In this document: in pieces, positions 8,861 through 17,450 of the stretch | How the letters are laid out: each line of letters starts with the position of its first letter | Position numbering within the stretch: the first letter of the stretch is position 1 | DNA from: an uncultured Coprococcus sp. | GTDB lineage: Bacteria > Bacillota > Clostridia > Lachnospirales > Lachnospiraceae | Assembly: GCA_934277375.1 (NCBI GenBank) | Contig: CAKQTZ010000007.1 | Location: 62,001 to 126,000, forward strand | Length of the DNA stretch: 64,000 bases | Direction: 5' to 3' | Notes under the pieces: model-generated | The model's database searches: none | What the model saw: only the letters and a program-made list of their open reading frames with translations | Told to the model about the DNA's origin: nothing | Made by a program: the position numbers and the translations under genes

Positions 8861-9601
8861 ATGGACATTAAAATTGCTATATTAGAAGATAACAACATAC
8901 AAGCTGATCAATTAATTAAAATTATAAACAAATGGGGAAATGATAAGTTCCACTCTCTTACAATTACTCATTACAACACATCAAATGATATTATCAATGA
9001 TGAAAATGCAATAAATAATAACCTGCTTTTCTCTGATATAGAACTAGAAGAAACTCTGCGCAAAACAGCAACAAAAGTTTCTTACAGTAAAAACGGAATT
9101 GAAGTCTGTATGCAGCTTCGAAAAAAGGGATTTCTGGGTGATATAATTTTCCTTACAGCTTTTAGAGATTATGTTTTTGATGGCTATCAGGTCCAGGCAA
9201 TAAACTATCTGTTAAAGCCAGTAACTTACGAGGCTATAGAAAAATGTCTTAATAACTATACAGTCTTACATCAATCTGATTATTATTATATACATAAAGA
9301 CAAAAACATAACGCAAATTCCATACAATTCTATAATATCCATAAGTAGATTGGGACATGATTGCTGTATTAATACTACATCCGGACTATATACAGAACGC
9401 ACCTCTCTTCAAACCATAGAAAAACATATGCCCGCTCAATTTGTTAGATGTCATAAATCATGCATTGTAAACATGAATTACGTTACCTCACTTTCTGGCT
9501 CCACAATTCATCTTTCAAATAAACAAACTCAGCTTGTTGGCAGAGCTTATTACGAAAATATAAAAAATGCACTATTAAAAATGGTCAGAAACACATACTA
9601 A
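8861..9601 (+). CDS. AgrA-like LytTR response regulator
   Basis: Transcription factor of 246 residues. The receiver domain has acidic residues at ILEDN (about 8-9), the phosphoacceptor Asp59 in FSDIELE and the conserved Lys in YLLKPVT. The C-terminal LytTR DNA-binding domain runs from about 145 to 245 (FVRCHKSCIVNMNYV is typical). A segment of about 14 extra residues follows Asp59 before NGIEVC, longer than in most AgrA-like receivers. The start at 8861 has AGCGAGG upstream inside the kinase gene end. It most likely binds the 21-bp repeats at 7408-7449 (inference). Confidence 0.9.
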   Translation: MDIKIAILEDNNIQADQLIKIINKWGNDKFHSLTITHYNTSNDIINDENAINNNLLFSDIELEETLRKTATKVSYSKNGIEVCMQLRKKGFLGDIIFLTAFRDYVFDGYQVQAINYLLKPVTYEAIEKCLNNYTVLHQSDYYYIHKDKNITQIPYNSIISISRLGHDCCINTTSGLYTERTSLQTIEKHMPAQFVRCHKSCIVNMNYVTSLSGSTIHLSNKQTQLVGRAYYENIKNALLKMVRNTY

Positions 9602-9611
9602 GGAGATATGA

Positions 9612-10187
9612 ATGATAGAAAACCTCTCTTCAAAACTTGCTATTCGCCTATTAAATAAAATTCAGGCAGATGATTATAATATACAATATGAGATACTGGA
9701 ATATGGCATAGAATGTATTATAAATATGTTTATTCCAATAATTATTTATATTTCATTTGCTGTTTACATTAAAGTTTTTCCTCAGATGTTGATATGGCTT
9801 TTCATTTTTCTCTTTTACCGTAATTTAATAGGAGGTTACCATGCCAACTCACATATAGAATGTATTTTTTTTAGTTCTCTTTATGGTTTAGCAGCTATAA
9901 ATTCGATCCAATTATTATCCTGCACAAATCTTAGTTTCAAAATAATTATACTATTTTTACTTATTATAATTCACATATTTGTAAAACCTATTATTCATCA
10001 TCCAGAGGATTATTCTCCGGTTTATATGAGAAAATGTAGAATTAAGATATATATATTCATTGTTACTTCATGTGTATTAATTCTGCTTTTCAACAACACT
10101 ATACCATCAATCAGTTCAGCTATATTTACTGGAATCATTAGTGCAGAAATATTATATGTAATAGCACGCTTTAAACAAGGCAAATAA
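9612..10187 (+). CDS. AgrB-like peptide-processing membrane endopeptidase
   Basis: Polytopic membrane protein of 191 residues of the accessory gene regulator B family, which cuts and cyclises an AgrD propeptide. The catalytic pair is intact in GGYHANSHIEC: His77 and Cys84, the same positions as the catalytic residues known for Staphylococcus aureus AgrB. Four to five hydrophobic helices follow. AGGAG at 9601-9605 overlaps the end of the regulator gene, so the three genes form one operon. No propeptide gene is found before or after it; an insertion-sequence remnant starts 12 bp beyond the stop. Confidence 0.9.
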   Translation: MIENLSSKLAIRLLNKIQADDYNIQYEILEYGIECIINMFIPIIIYISFAVYIKVFPQMLIWLFIFLFYRNLIGGYHANSHIECIFFSSLYGLAAINSIQLLSCTNLSFKIIILFLLIIIHIFVKPIIHHPEDYSPVYMRKCRIKIYIFIVTSCVLILLFNNTIPSISSAIFTGIISAEILYVIARFKQGK

Positions 10188-10199
10188 CTGATAGTCGCT

Positions 10200-10218
10200 G
10201 CCCCCCTAAAAAGGGGGC
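10200..10218. repeat. GC hairpin at the end of the IS200-type remnant
   Basis: GCCCCC (10200-10205) pairs with GGGGGC (10213-10218) around a 7-base loop and overlaps the transposase stop codon. IS200/IS605 elements carry subterminal hairpins (family knowledge). It may also serve as a weak end signal for the agr-like operon, but no T-tract follows. Confidence 0.5.
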
Positions 10219-10482
10219 TCGTATTCCTTCACACTTGATTTGTCCTGCATAATATCATATTTTTCCTGATCCTGAATATATTTCTTTATCGTCGCCTCCT
10301 TCAGACCTACTGTACTCACATAGTATCCATCTGACCAGAAATGTCCATTTTCAAATTTATATTCCATATTTGCATGTCTGTCAAATATCATCAATGCCGA
10401 TTTCCCTTTCAGATATCCAATAAAGCTCTATACACTCATTTGGGCGGTATACTCACTAACACATGAATGTGAATCGGCATTT
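10206..10482 (-). pseudogene. IS200/IS605-family TnpA transposase remnant
   Basis: C-terminal part of a Y1 HUH transposase in decay. The intact tail is an open frame of 62 codons containing GHFWSDGYYVSTVGL, a hallmark of IS200-type TnpA. Upstream in another frame MPIHIHVLVSIPPK (complement of about 10439-10480) preserves the His-x-His metal motif. It then hits a stop through a single-base loss, and TAG interrupts MSV*SFIGYLKGKS. The N-terminal part is missing. Thus it has a frameshift, a nonsense codon and a truncation, and it cannot be active alone. It adjoins the agrB stop codon and marks the right edge of the AT-rich accessory block. Confidence 0.85.
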
Positions 10483-10489
10483 AAAAAGG

Positions 10490-10936
10490 TTGTTTTTAGA
10501 CTTCTAAAATAATCCGTACTGTCTTTGAAATGAAAAAGTTTTCTAGTTCATTTGCTCACAGCTCTTTAATATTACAAATAATTAATATCCCTGTGTAAAC
10601 GGTGCTTTATTTGACTTTGTGTATAGCTTAAATTCCACAGACAATACAGCCCAAACTTTGCAGTTGTAATTAATAGAAAAATCCATACATTGAATATATG
10701 TGCTGACCATTTGCATTTCTGTATATTTCTAGGCCCGATTGGGGCTGTTGACTACAATATCCCGCAGTGATAATGTGTCATTTATCAGATGTGCATATCT
10801 AAAGGGGCTGACCTGCAGCAGCCTTGTATTCCGAAATAACATCCATAGAGCGATGTTCAAAAAAGGATAGTCTAACCATGACATTCCATGAAAATTTCAC
10901 CCATTTTACGAAACTTACTTTTTACAAGGAGGAACC
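10490..10936. other. Intergenic, no gene seen
   Basis: About 450 bases between the transposase remnant and the Rpn-type gene. Only open frames shorter than about 45 codons occur, and none has a convincing ribosome site or resembles an AgrD propeptide. It is probably degraded insertion-sequence DNA plus the leader of the next gene. Confidence 0.5.
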
Positions 10937-12088
10937 ATGCCTATGGCAGAAAAAGCAGAGATAAGCACATTATTTAAGAGGAAAAACAAAGACAGCGTTG
11001 TGCGTGAACTCCAAAAAGATCCAGATATATACGGAAGATATAAGTGCCTCACGGATGATCTGAAAGAACGACTGACAGGATTCCTGTGCGGAACCAGGAC
11101 TTTGCCACTTACATACGATCCATTTTTCAAGAAAATGTTCAACCCCGATGCATCCCCGGAGAGGCTGTCGGGATTTATAAGCAGCGTGATCGGTAAAACT
11201 ATGAAAGTGAAATACGCCCTTCCGGCAGAGGAAAGCCTGTTACAGGGAACGTCACTTCTCGTGATGGATATCGTGGTCGAACTTGAAGATGGTTCGATTG
11301 CCAATGTCGAGATACAAAAGATATCATATCTTTTTCCGGCACAAAGGATGTCATGCTATTCTGCAGATCTCCTTCTGCGCCAATACAGCCGGGTCAGAGA
11401 ACAAAAAGGAAAGAAATTCACATACAGCGATCTGAAAAAAGTATATACGATAATCATATTTGAACAGAGCCCGGCAGAGCTGCACAAGGATGAATATAAG
11501 GACAAGTATGTTCATCATGGCTCAACATTATTCGACACCGGGATTGAACTGAACATGCTCCAGGATTACTATCTCATAGCACTTGACGTATTTGAAAAAA
11601 GTTACTATTCTATGGATAAGAAAGTTATAAATGAGCTTAATGGATGGCTTGCCTTGTTATCGGTAGATAGTACTGACAGACTAGATGAACTGATAACGGA
11701 TTATCCATATCTGGAGGGAATATTTGTGGATATGGCAGGTTATCTTGATAGTCCTGCGGAGGTGATCGATATGTTTTCAGAAGCATTAAAAATACTTGAT
11801 GAGAATACGGTACACTACATGATCGAAGAGATGAAGAAACAGATAGATGAAGATAAGAAAGCCATGGCCGAGAAGGATGACGCCATAGCCGAGAAGGACA
11901 GTGCCTTAGCCGAGAAGGACAGTGCCTTAGCCGAGAAGGACAGTGCCTTAGCCGAGAAGGATAGTGCCTTAGCCAGAAAGGATGCCATGCTTGACAAAAG
12001 CAAAGCCGAGCTTGACAAAAACAAGGCTGAACTCGAGGATGCAAAGGCAGAGATAGAAAGACTGAAGAAGCAACTGCAAATTAAGTAG
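10937..12088 (+). CDS. Rpn-family PD-(D/E)XK nuclease / putative transposase with coiled-coil tail
   Basis: Protein of 383 residues. The N-terminal half matches the Rpn / 'PD-(D/E)XK nuclease family transposase' group: TYDPFFKKMFNP (about residues 59-70) and a nuclease core with LVMDIVVELEDG followed by NVEIQK (about 112-130), the D...ExQ/K pattern of the fold. Rpn proteins are DNA nucleases that promote recombination in E. coli (family knowledge). The C-terminus is a long coiled coil built from five in-frame AEKDSAL-type heptads, encoded by exact 21-bp DNA repeats. GGAGG precedes the ATG at 10937. Its real role here is unknown. Confidence 0.82.
   Translation: MPMAEKAEISTLFKRKNKDSVVRELQKDPDIYGRYKCLTDDLKERLTGFLCGTRTLPLTYDPFFKKMFNPDASPERLSGFISSVIGKTMKVKYALPAEESLLQGTSLLVMDIVVELEDGSIANVEIQKISYLFPAQRMSCYSADLLLRQYSRVREQKGKKFTYSDLKKVYTIIIFEQSPAELHKDEYKDKYVHHGSTLFDTGIELNMLQDYYLIALDVFEKSYYSMDKKVINELNGWLALLSVDSTDRLDELITDYPYLEGIFVDMAGYLDSPAEVIDMFSEALKILDENTVHYMIEEMKKQIDEDKKAMAEKDDAIAEKDSALAEKDSALAEKDSALAEKDSALARKDAMLDKSKAELDKNKAELEDAKAEIERLKKQLQIK
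11867..11971 (+). repeat. Five tandem 21-bp repeats inside the Rpn-type gene
   Basis: Units of the form GCCGAGAAGGACAGTGCCTT+A start at 11867, 11888, 11909, 11930 and 11951, with a degenerate sixth at 11972. The second, third and fourth are identical. Each adds exactly seven codons (AEKDSAL), so slippage changes coiled-coil length without breaking the frame. Confidence 0.95.
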
Positions 12089-12205
12089 CAGGCGACAGAT
12101 AAATTCTGCAACAGCTATAAATAAACAAAGAGCCAGTGTGCAGATAAATTTTGGTTTTTATCAGTTTTTGTCAAGTAAAGTGTGTAAACTTTTTTGATTT
12201 TTTAT

Positions 12206-12246
12206 GGAGGTCATATTTTCATGAGTATGACCTCCTATTTTTATTG
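12206..12246 (+). terminator. Rho-independent terminator after the Rpn-type gene
   Basis: GGAGGTCATA (12206-12215) pairs perfectly with TATGACCTCC (12226-12235) around a 10-nt loop, followed by TATTTTTATTG. It lies 120 bp past the stop and before the typA promoter. Confidence 0.85.
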
Positions 12247-12355
12247 TGTGTAAAACTAGCACAACAAACCAAAGGATAAATTTATATTTTCACATCAACC
12301 ATCAAATTTCCGCCTTTTGCCCTCATTTTTACTATATTTTTGTACATTATAATTA

Positions 12356-12384
12356 TTGCATTGGTTTTTTCGCTATGCTAGAAT
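12356..12384 (+). promoter_or_regulatory. typA promoter
   Basis: TTGCAT (12356-12361), a 17-bp spacer, and TAGAAT (12379-12384) preceded by TGC as an extended -10. It lies about 48 bp before the typA start. Confidence 0.5.
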
Positions 12385-12431
12385 GTTAAACGTTGTAAAG
12401 TAGACTAATTTAGAAAGAAAGAGTGAAAATT

Positions 12432-14258
12432 ATGAAGATAACAAGAGATGATATCAGGAATGTGGCTATCATCGCCCACGTTGACCACGGTAAGACTACG
12501 CTTGTAGATGAGCTCTTAAAGCAGAGCGGTGTATTCCGTGACAACCAGGAAGTCGCTGAGCGTGTCATGGATTCCAACGATATCGAGCGTGAAAGAGGTA
12601 TCACTATCCTCTCCAAGAACACTGCCGTAACATATGGAAGCACCAAGATCAACATCATTGATACTCCGGGTCATGCCGACTTCGGCGGTGAGGTTGAGCG
12701 AGTTCTGAAGATGGTAAACGGAGTAATCCTCGTTGTTGATGCATTTGAGGGTCCTATGCCACAGACCAAGTTCGTTCTGAAGAAGGCTCTCGAGCTTAAT
12801 CTTGCAGTTATCGTATGTGTAAATAAATGTGATCGTCCTGAGGCCCGCCCTGACGAGGTAGTTGACGAAGTTCTTGAGCTTCTCATCGAGCTTGATGCAA
12901 ATGAAGATCAGCTTGACTGTCCATTTGTATTTGCATCTGCAAAATCAGGTTATGCAACACTCGACTCATCCAAGCCGGGTACAGACATGAAGCCTCTGTT
13001 CGACACTATAATTGATTACATCCCTGCCCCTACAGGCGATCCTGAGGCAGGTGTACAGATGCTTGTCAGCACCATCGACTACAACGAGTACGTTGGACGT
13101 ATCGGTGTTGGCAAGGTTGACAACGGTGTCCTCAAGATAAATGAGGATCTCGTCATCGTAAATGAGCACGATCCTGACAAGCTTGAGAAGGTTCGTATCG
13201 GAAAGCTTTTCGAGTATGAAGGACTTAACAAGATAGAGGTTAAGGAAGCACAGATAGGTTCTATCGTTGCAGTATCAGGTATCGCAGATGTACAGATAGG
13301 TGATACCCTCTGCTCCCCTGAGAATCCTGACCCAATTCCTTTCCAGAAGATTTCAGAGCCAACCATCGCCATGACATTTATGGTAAATGACTCTCCTCTC
13401 GCAGGCAAGGAAGGTAAGTTCGTTACATCAAGACATCTCCGTGAGAGACTTTTCAGAGAGCTGAACACAGATGTCAGCCTCAGAGTTGAGGAGACAGACA
13501 CAACTGAGGCATTCAAGGTTTCAGGCCGTGGTGAGCTCCATTTGTCAGTCCTCATCGAGAACATGAGACGTGAAGGTTATGAGTTTGCAGTAAGTAAGGC
13601 TGAGGTTATCTACAAGGAAGATGAACTCGGACATAAGCTTGAGCCATTTGAGATCGCTTATATAGATGTTCCTGACGAGTTCGCAGGTACTATCATCAAC
13701 ATGCTGAACCAGAGAAAGGGTGAGCTTCAGGGGATGGCTCCTACAGGAAATGGAACCACAAGACTTGAGTTCTCTGTTCCATCCCGTGGACTTATCGGAT
13801 TCCGTGGTGACTTCATGACAGCTACCAAGGGTACCGGTATCATCAACACAACATTTGACGAGTATCTCCCATATAAGGGTGACATGAGCTACCGTTCAAA
13901 GGGATCACTCATCGCTTTCGAGTCTGGTACTTCGATTACTTACGGTCTGTATAATGCGCAGGAGCGTGGAACCCTGTTCATCGGACCAGGTGAGGAAGTC
14001 TACGCAGGTATGGTAGTCGGTGAGAATCCTCGTGCTGAGGATATGGAGGTCAATGTCTGCAAGAAGAAGCAGCTTACCAACACACGTTCTTCAGGATCGG
14101 ATGATGCACTTAAGCTCTCCCCTCCTAAGATCATGAGCCTTGAGCAGGCTCTGGATTTCATCGACACAGATGAGCTCCTCGAGATCACACCAAAGTCATT
14201 CCGAATCCGTAAGAAGATTCTTGACCATACTCTCCGTTACAGAGCTAACAGAAAATAA
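12432..14258 (+). CDS. typA: Ribosome-associated translational GTPase TypA/BipA
   Basis: Translational GTPase of 608 residues linked to 50S assembly and stress or cold adaptation. G1 is AHVDHGKTT (about residue 15), the switch region is RERGITI, G3 is [14 protein letters not shown] and G4 is NKCDRP, all intact. The EF-G-like domains and the TypA-specific C-terminal domain (RGALxGRG-like [14 protein letters not shown]) follow. The start at 12432 ([10 protein letters not shown]) matches family N-termini; an in-frame GTG three codons upstream is less likely. It is flanked by its own promoter and a strong terminator, so it is monocistronic. Confidence 0.97.
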   Translation: MKITRDDIRNVAIIAHVDHGKTTLVDELLKQSGVFRDNQEVAERVMDSNDIERERGITILSKNTAVTYGSTKINIIDTPGHADFGGEVERVLKMVNGVILVVDAFEGPMPQTKFVLKKALELNLAVIVCVNKCDRPEARPDEVVDEVLELLIELDANEDQLDCPFVFASAKSGYATLDSSKPGTDMKPLFDTIIDYIPAPTGDPEAGVQMLVSTIDYNEYVGRIGVGKVDNGVLKINEDLVIVNEHDPDKLEKVRIGKLFEYEGLNKIEVKEAQIGSIVAVSGIADVQIGDTLCSPENPDPIPFQKISEPTIAMTFMVNDSPLAGKEGKFVTSRHLRERLFRELNTDVSLRVEETDTTEAFKVSGRGELHLSVLIENMRREGYEFAVSKAEVIYKEDELGHKLEPFEIAYIDVPDEFAGTIINMLNQRKGELQGMAPTGNGTTRLEFSVPSRGLIGFRGDFMTATKGTGIINTTFDEYLPYKGDMSYRSKGSLIAFESGTSITYGLYNAQERGTLFIGPGEEVYAGMVVGENPRAEDMEVNVCKKKQLTNTRSSGSDDALKLSPPKIMSLEQALDFIDTDELLEITPKSFRIRKKILDHTLRYRANRK

Positions 14259-14283
14259 GGACGGACGAAAAGTTCTCTAGATG

Positions 14284-14333
14284 AAAAAAGCCCGTACACT
14301 GTAATTACATAATTACAGTGTACGGGCTTTTTT
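14284..14333. terminator. Bidirectional terminator between typA and the ABC cluster
   Basis: A near-perfect 23-bp stem (AAAAAAGCCCGTACACTGTAATT against its complement) with a 4-nt loop, and A and T runs on opposite sides. It ends typA on plus and overlaps the stop codon of the convergent permease on minus. Confidence 0.93.
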
Positions 14334-15702
14334 ACCTCCTCGTCACAGCGTCTATCGGTCTGAGTTTTGAGGCCCATCTTGCGGGGAAGTAGCCTGCTGC
14401 CACGCCAAGGATCACTGAGCCGAAGATTCCGGTCAGCGCCAGCCACCATGGTATCATGGCAATCTGTGTTCCTCTGGTCAGATGGAACAACGACTCAGCA
14501 GATTTATTTATCACAAGGCGGACTCCATATGATGCGGTCACCCCCAGAACGCCTCCTACAAAACCAATAACTGCTGCCTCTACGAGGAACATCATCCTCA
14601 ATTCATCTATATCGCAGCCAAGGACTTTAAGTATGCCAACCTCATTCACCCTGTCAAATACGGCCGTTGTCATGGTGTTGCTTATGCCGATCACCGCCAC
14701 CACCAGCGCTATCATGCCTATTCCAGCCAGCAGTAGTTCGATCATACTGACGTACTTCTGTATGGTATCAAGCTGCTCCTTTTGATTCTCCGTCTGATAA
14801 CCCATGTCCTGAAATTTCTTCACCATGGCATCCACGTTACTTATGTCATCCACAGTAACTACCGCAGAGCTATACACAAATTCATGATATGCATTACCAT
14901 TTCCATCCAGTGGCTGTCCCTCGATCCGCCCATCTCTGCTCATAGATCTGAGCATATTCACCAGAGATTCAATATCACAGTATATGGTCTGGGATTGCTC
15001 GCTGTACGTCTCTGCCAGCCCAAGGGAATCCTCATCCACATACCCACTCTCATCTTCATCCACCTGAATATCCTGAGCTGTTCCTGTGTCATCAGCTATT
15101 ACCCCCGCAAATTTAAGTTTTACCGTAGACATAGAAGTCTCCCCCGAGCTGTTCCAGCCAATCGCAGTATCTATCCGTTTGCCAACCAGGGATTCTATTC
15201 CCTTTCTCTCCATTTTCTGATAGCTCTCATAATTTTTCTGGTTCATGAACAGTTTCCCAACTCCGCTTCCTGCTATGAGCTCCGGCCTTGACGATTGCCC
15301 GGCAGGCGACATACCACCATTTTTCAGCTCATAACTATCCAGCACGTCACGTGGGATACCAACAAGTTCCCCCCAGTATTCATATTGTCCATACGTCATA
15401 ACCACCTGGATCTCATATACCGGATAGCAGGCGCTTATGTGTGGAATTTCTTCAAATGTCTTCACCGTTCTGTCCGTTATCATCTTGTCCTTGTGTCTGC
15501 CGGAATTTTCACTGTATATCTTTATCTGGTTCACGCTTCCACCGTCTATCACAGAATCGATCAGCTCATTCTTCACGCCTATTCCCACCGCCAAAAGTGC
15601 CACAACCGAGATAACTCCTATCATCACGCCAAGGACAGTTAGAAATGTCCTGACTCCCCTTCTCTTCATGTTCATAAAACACAAATGCCAAATCCACCCC
15701 AT
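14332..15702 (-). CDS. MacB-like ABC transporter permease
   Basis: Integral membrane protein of 456 residues with MacB periplasmic-core-plus-FtsX architecture. A single N-terminal helix follows MKRRGVRTFLTVLGVMIGV, then an extracellular domain (about residues 45-335), then the FtsX unit with three helices (motif FDRVNEVGILKVLGCD between the first two). The start at 15702 has AAGGAGA upstream; a farther in-frame ATG at 15777 overlaps no ribosome site. It is the last gene of a four-gene transporter operon and probably pairs with the 788-residue permease and the ATPase at 16747-17412. Confidence 0.88.
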   Translation of the reverse strand: MGWIWHLCFMNMKRRGVRTFLTVLGVMIGVISVVALLAVGIGVKNELIDSVIDGGSVNQIKIYSENSGRHKDKMITDRTVKTFEEIPHISACYPVYEIQVVMTYGQYEYWGELVGIPRDVLDSYELKNGGMSPAGQSSRPELIAGSGVGKLFMNQKNYESYQKMERKGIESLVGKRIDTAIGWNSSGETSMSTVKLKFAGVIADDTGTAQDIQVDEDESGYVDEDSLGLAETYSEQSQTIYCDIESLVNMLRSMSRDGRIEGQPLDGNGNAYHEFVYSSAVVTVDDISNVDAMVKKFQDMGYQTENQKEQLDTIQKYVSMIELLLAGIGMIALVVAVIGISNTMTTAVFDRVNEVGILKVLGCDIDELRMMFLVEAAVIGFVGGVLGVTASYGVRLVINKSAESLFHLTRGTQIAMIPWWLALTGIFGSVILGVAAGYFPARWASKLRPIDAVTRR

Positions 15703-15796
15703 AAGCCTGTCTCCTTTTCTATCCCCATAATCTGCTGTCATATGTCTGACGGTCATATCATAAAATGCACTTTCCATTCAATAATATTTGTCAGTG

Positions 15797-16732
15797 TCAG
15801 AATTCGTCGCAGATGGCTCTCTTCTTCCTGCTCTTTCTAACCAGCTTGATAATACACAATATCACAGCTACGACAACTGCGCCAACAACATACATGATCA
15901 TCTTATGGCTACTTCCTGTATTGTCTTTTACCTTCTCAACATTGTCATATACCGGCGAATCTATCTTCACCAGAAAAACCTTCTCAATAGTCGTCTCTCT
16001 GCCCTCTTTGTCCTCATATATGACCTGAATCTTTGACGGTTCTCCAGATTCACCTGTCGATGCAACAGCATTTGTCAGCATGTCTATACTTCCACTCTTA
16101 CCTGTTTCTATATTGCCTATGAATGTATCCGTCTCCCCGAAGAAGTCACTCACAACCTTTGCACGTACGTTGTAAAGCGTTCCGGCTCCCATGTTGTTTA
16201 CACTGCCTATTATCTCCACAGAATCCCCAAGGACCACTTCCTCCTCAACAAACATATCGGAGATAGAGGCTCTCTGTGCAAGCTTTACCGGCAGATATAT
16301 AACATCAGTTGCCGTGTATGGATTGCCCCATATATCATCATAATCATTTACCACACTGAGCTTGTAGCTCTTCTCCGCCAGTCCTTCTGATGCCTTGAGT
16401 TTGAACGTAAATATATGCTCTCCCCCATCCTCAAGCTCCTCCAGGAAACCATTTCCTGCCCCCTCTGCCGGCACTATATCACCAGCCTCCGACGTGACCG
16501 ATATTTTGAGGTTGTCCACATATCTGCTGCCCGTATTCCTGATCTTCACCTTGAGGTCAAATGTCTGTCCTGCGACTATCTGATCCTGAACCACTTCATA
16601 ATCAACCACCATCACCTTAGGCTGTGATGCCTGAACCAACATATCACACGGCAGAATGATCATCATAAGAACTGATATACTGATCAGAACAGCCAGTCTT
16701 TTTATCATCGATATTTCCCTGCTTTTATACAT
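15797..16732 (-). CDS. Surface-anchored CARDB-like protein
   Basis: Predicted exported protein of about 311 residues with an N-terminal signal helix (RLAVLISISVLMMIILP), two immunoglobulin-like segments, a C-terminal helix (MIMYVVGAVVVAVILCIIKLV) and a basic cytoplasmic tail (RKSRKKR). The segments resemble CARDB/COG1361 domains (VDYEVVQDQIVAGQTFDLKV, then IRNTGSRYVDNLKI). The gene sits between the ATPase and the MacB-like permease, so it is likely an accessory subunit of that exporter, perhaps an extracellular adaptor (inference). GGGGGAAG precedes the ATG at 16732; a start at 16747, overlapping the ATPase stop, is possible. Confidence 0.75.
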   Translation of the reverse strand: MYKSREISMIKRLAVLISISVLMMIILPCDMLVQASQPKVMVVDYEVVQDQIVAGQTFDLKVKIRNTGSRYVDNLKISVTSEAGDIVPAEGAGNGFLEELEDGGEHIFTFKLKASEGLAEKSYKLSVVNDYDDIWGNPYTATDVIYLPVKLAQRASISDMFVEEEVVLGDSVEIIGSVNNMGAGTLYNVRAKVVSDFFGETDTFIGNIETGKSGSIDMLTNAVASTGESGEPSKIQVIYEDKEGRETTIEKVFLVKIDSPVYDNVEKVKDNTGSSHKMIMYVVGAVVVAVILCIIKLVRKSRKKRAICDEF

Positions 16733-16746
16733 ATTCTCTTCCCCCA

Positions 16747-17412
16747 TCACTCTACTATCTTACCATCTGCTATCTTGATGATCCTGTCGGCCTCCCGTGC
16801 AAGATTTATATTGTGTGTTATCAGAACAAGCGTCTGGTCAAGTTTCTTCACCGAATCCTGCAAAAGAGTCAGCACTTCATTTCCATTTTTTGAATCAAGT
16901 GCGCCGGTCGGCTCATCCGCAAGCACAAGTGCCGGTCTGTTCGCAAGAGCCCTCGCTATCGCAGCTCTTTGCTGCTGCCCTCCTGAGAGCTGATTTGGCA
17001 GGTATGACCTTCTGTCCTTAAGCCCAAGCATCTCTATGATATGATCTATGTATTCCCTGTCAGGCTTCCTATGATCAAGCAATATCGGCATCCTTATGTT
17101 TTCCTCAACAGTCAACACAGGAATAAGATGGTATGCCTGGAACACAAAACCTATCTTTCTCCTCCTGAACACCGACATTTCCTCATCGGTAAGTCTCGTT
17201 ATATCCTTCCCATCCACGATCACATTGCCACTGTTTGGTGTGTCAACTCCTCCCATGACATGCAGCATAGTCGATTTGCCTGATCCAGATGCCCCTACTA
17301 TCGACACTATCTCACCCCGTTTTATGGTCAGGCTCACATCGTCCAATCCCCAGACTCTTGTGTCTCCTTCCCCATATATCTTAGTTACATGTTCCATCTT
17401 AACTATTTCCAT
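16747..17412 (-). CDS. ABC transporter ATP-binding protein (MacB/LolD type)
   Basis: Nucleotide-binding subunit of 221 residues with Walker A GASGSGKST, signature LSGGQQQR, Walker B VLADEPTGALDS and switch His in LITHN. GGGAGG at the complement of 17420-17427 supports ATG 17412 over an in-frame upstream codon at 17430. It lies 38 bp after the large permease and overlaps the next gene region, so the four genes 19817 to 14332 form one operon, adjacent to a same-strand two-component system likely to control it. Confidence 0.95.
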   Translation of the reverse strand: MEIVKMEHVTKIYGEGDTRVWGLDDVSLTIKRGEIVSIVGASGSGKSTMLHVMGGVDTPNSGNVIVDGKDITRLTDEEMSVFRRRKIGFVFQAYHLIPVLTVEENIRMPILLDHRKPDREYIDHIIEMLGLKDRRSYLPNQLSGGQQQRAAIARALANRPALVLADEPTGALDSKNGNEVLTLLQDSVKKLDQTLVLITHNINLAREADRIIKIADGKIVE

Positions 17413-17450
17413 TTTGAGATACCTCCCCATTTTCTACATAAGTCCATCTA

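Noticed and set aside
10490..10936. Degraded agrD propeptide
   Set aside because: All short frames on both strands were read; none has a Cys-containing core followed by an acidic tail, and none has a ribosome site.
11637..12044. Long antisense frame rich in Arg/Pro/Ser
   Set aside because: It is produced by the 21-bp repeats read in reverse on the opposite strand of the Rpn-type gene.
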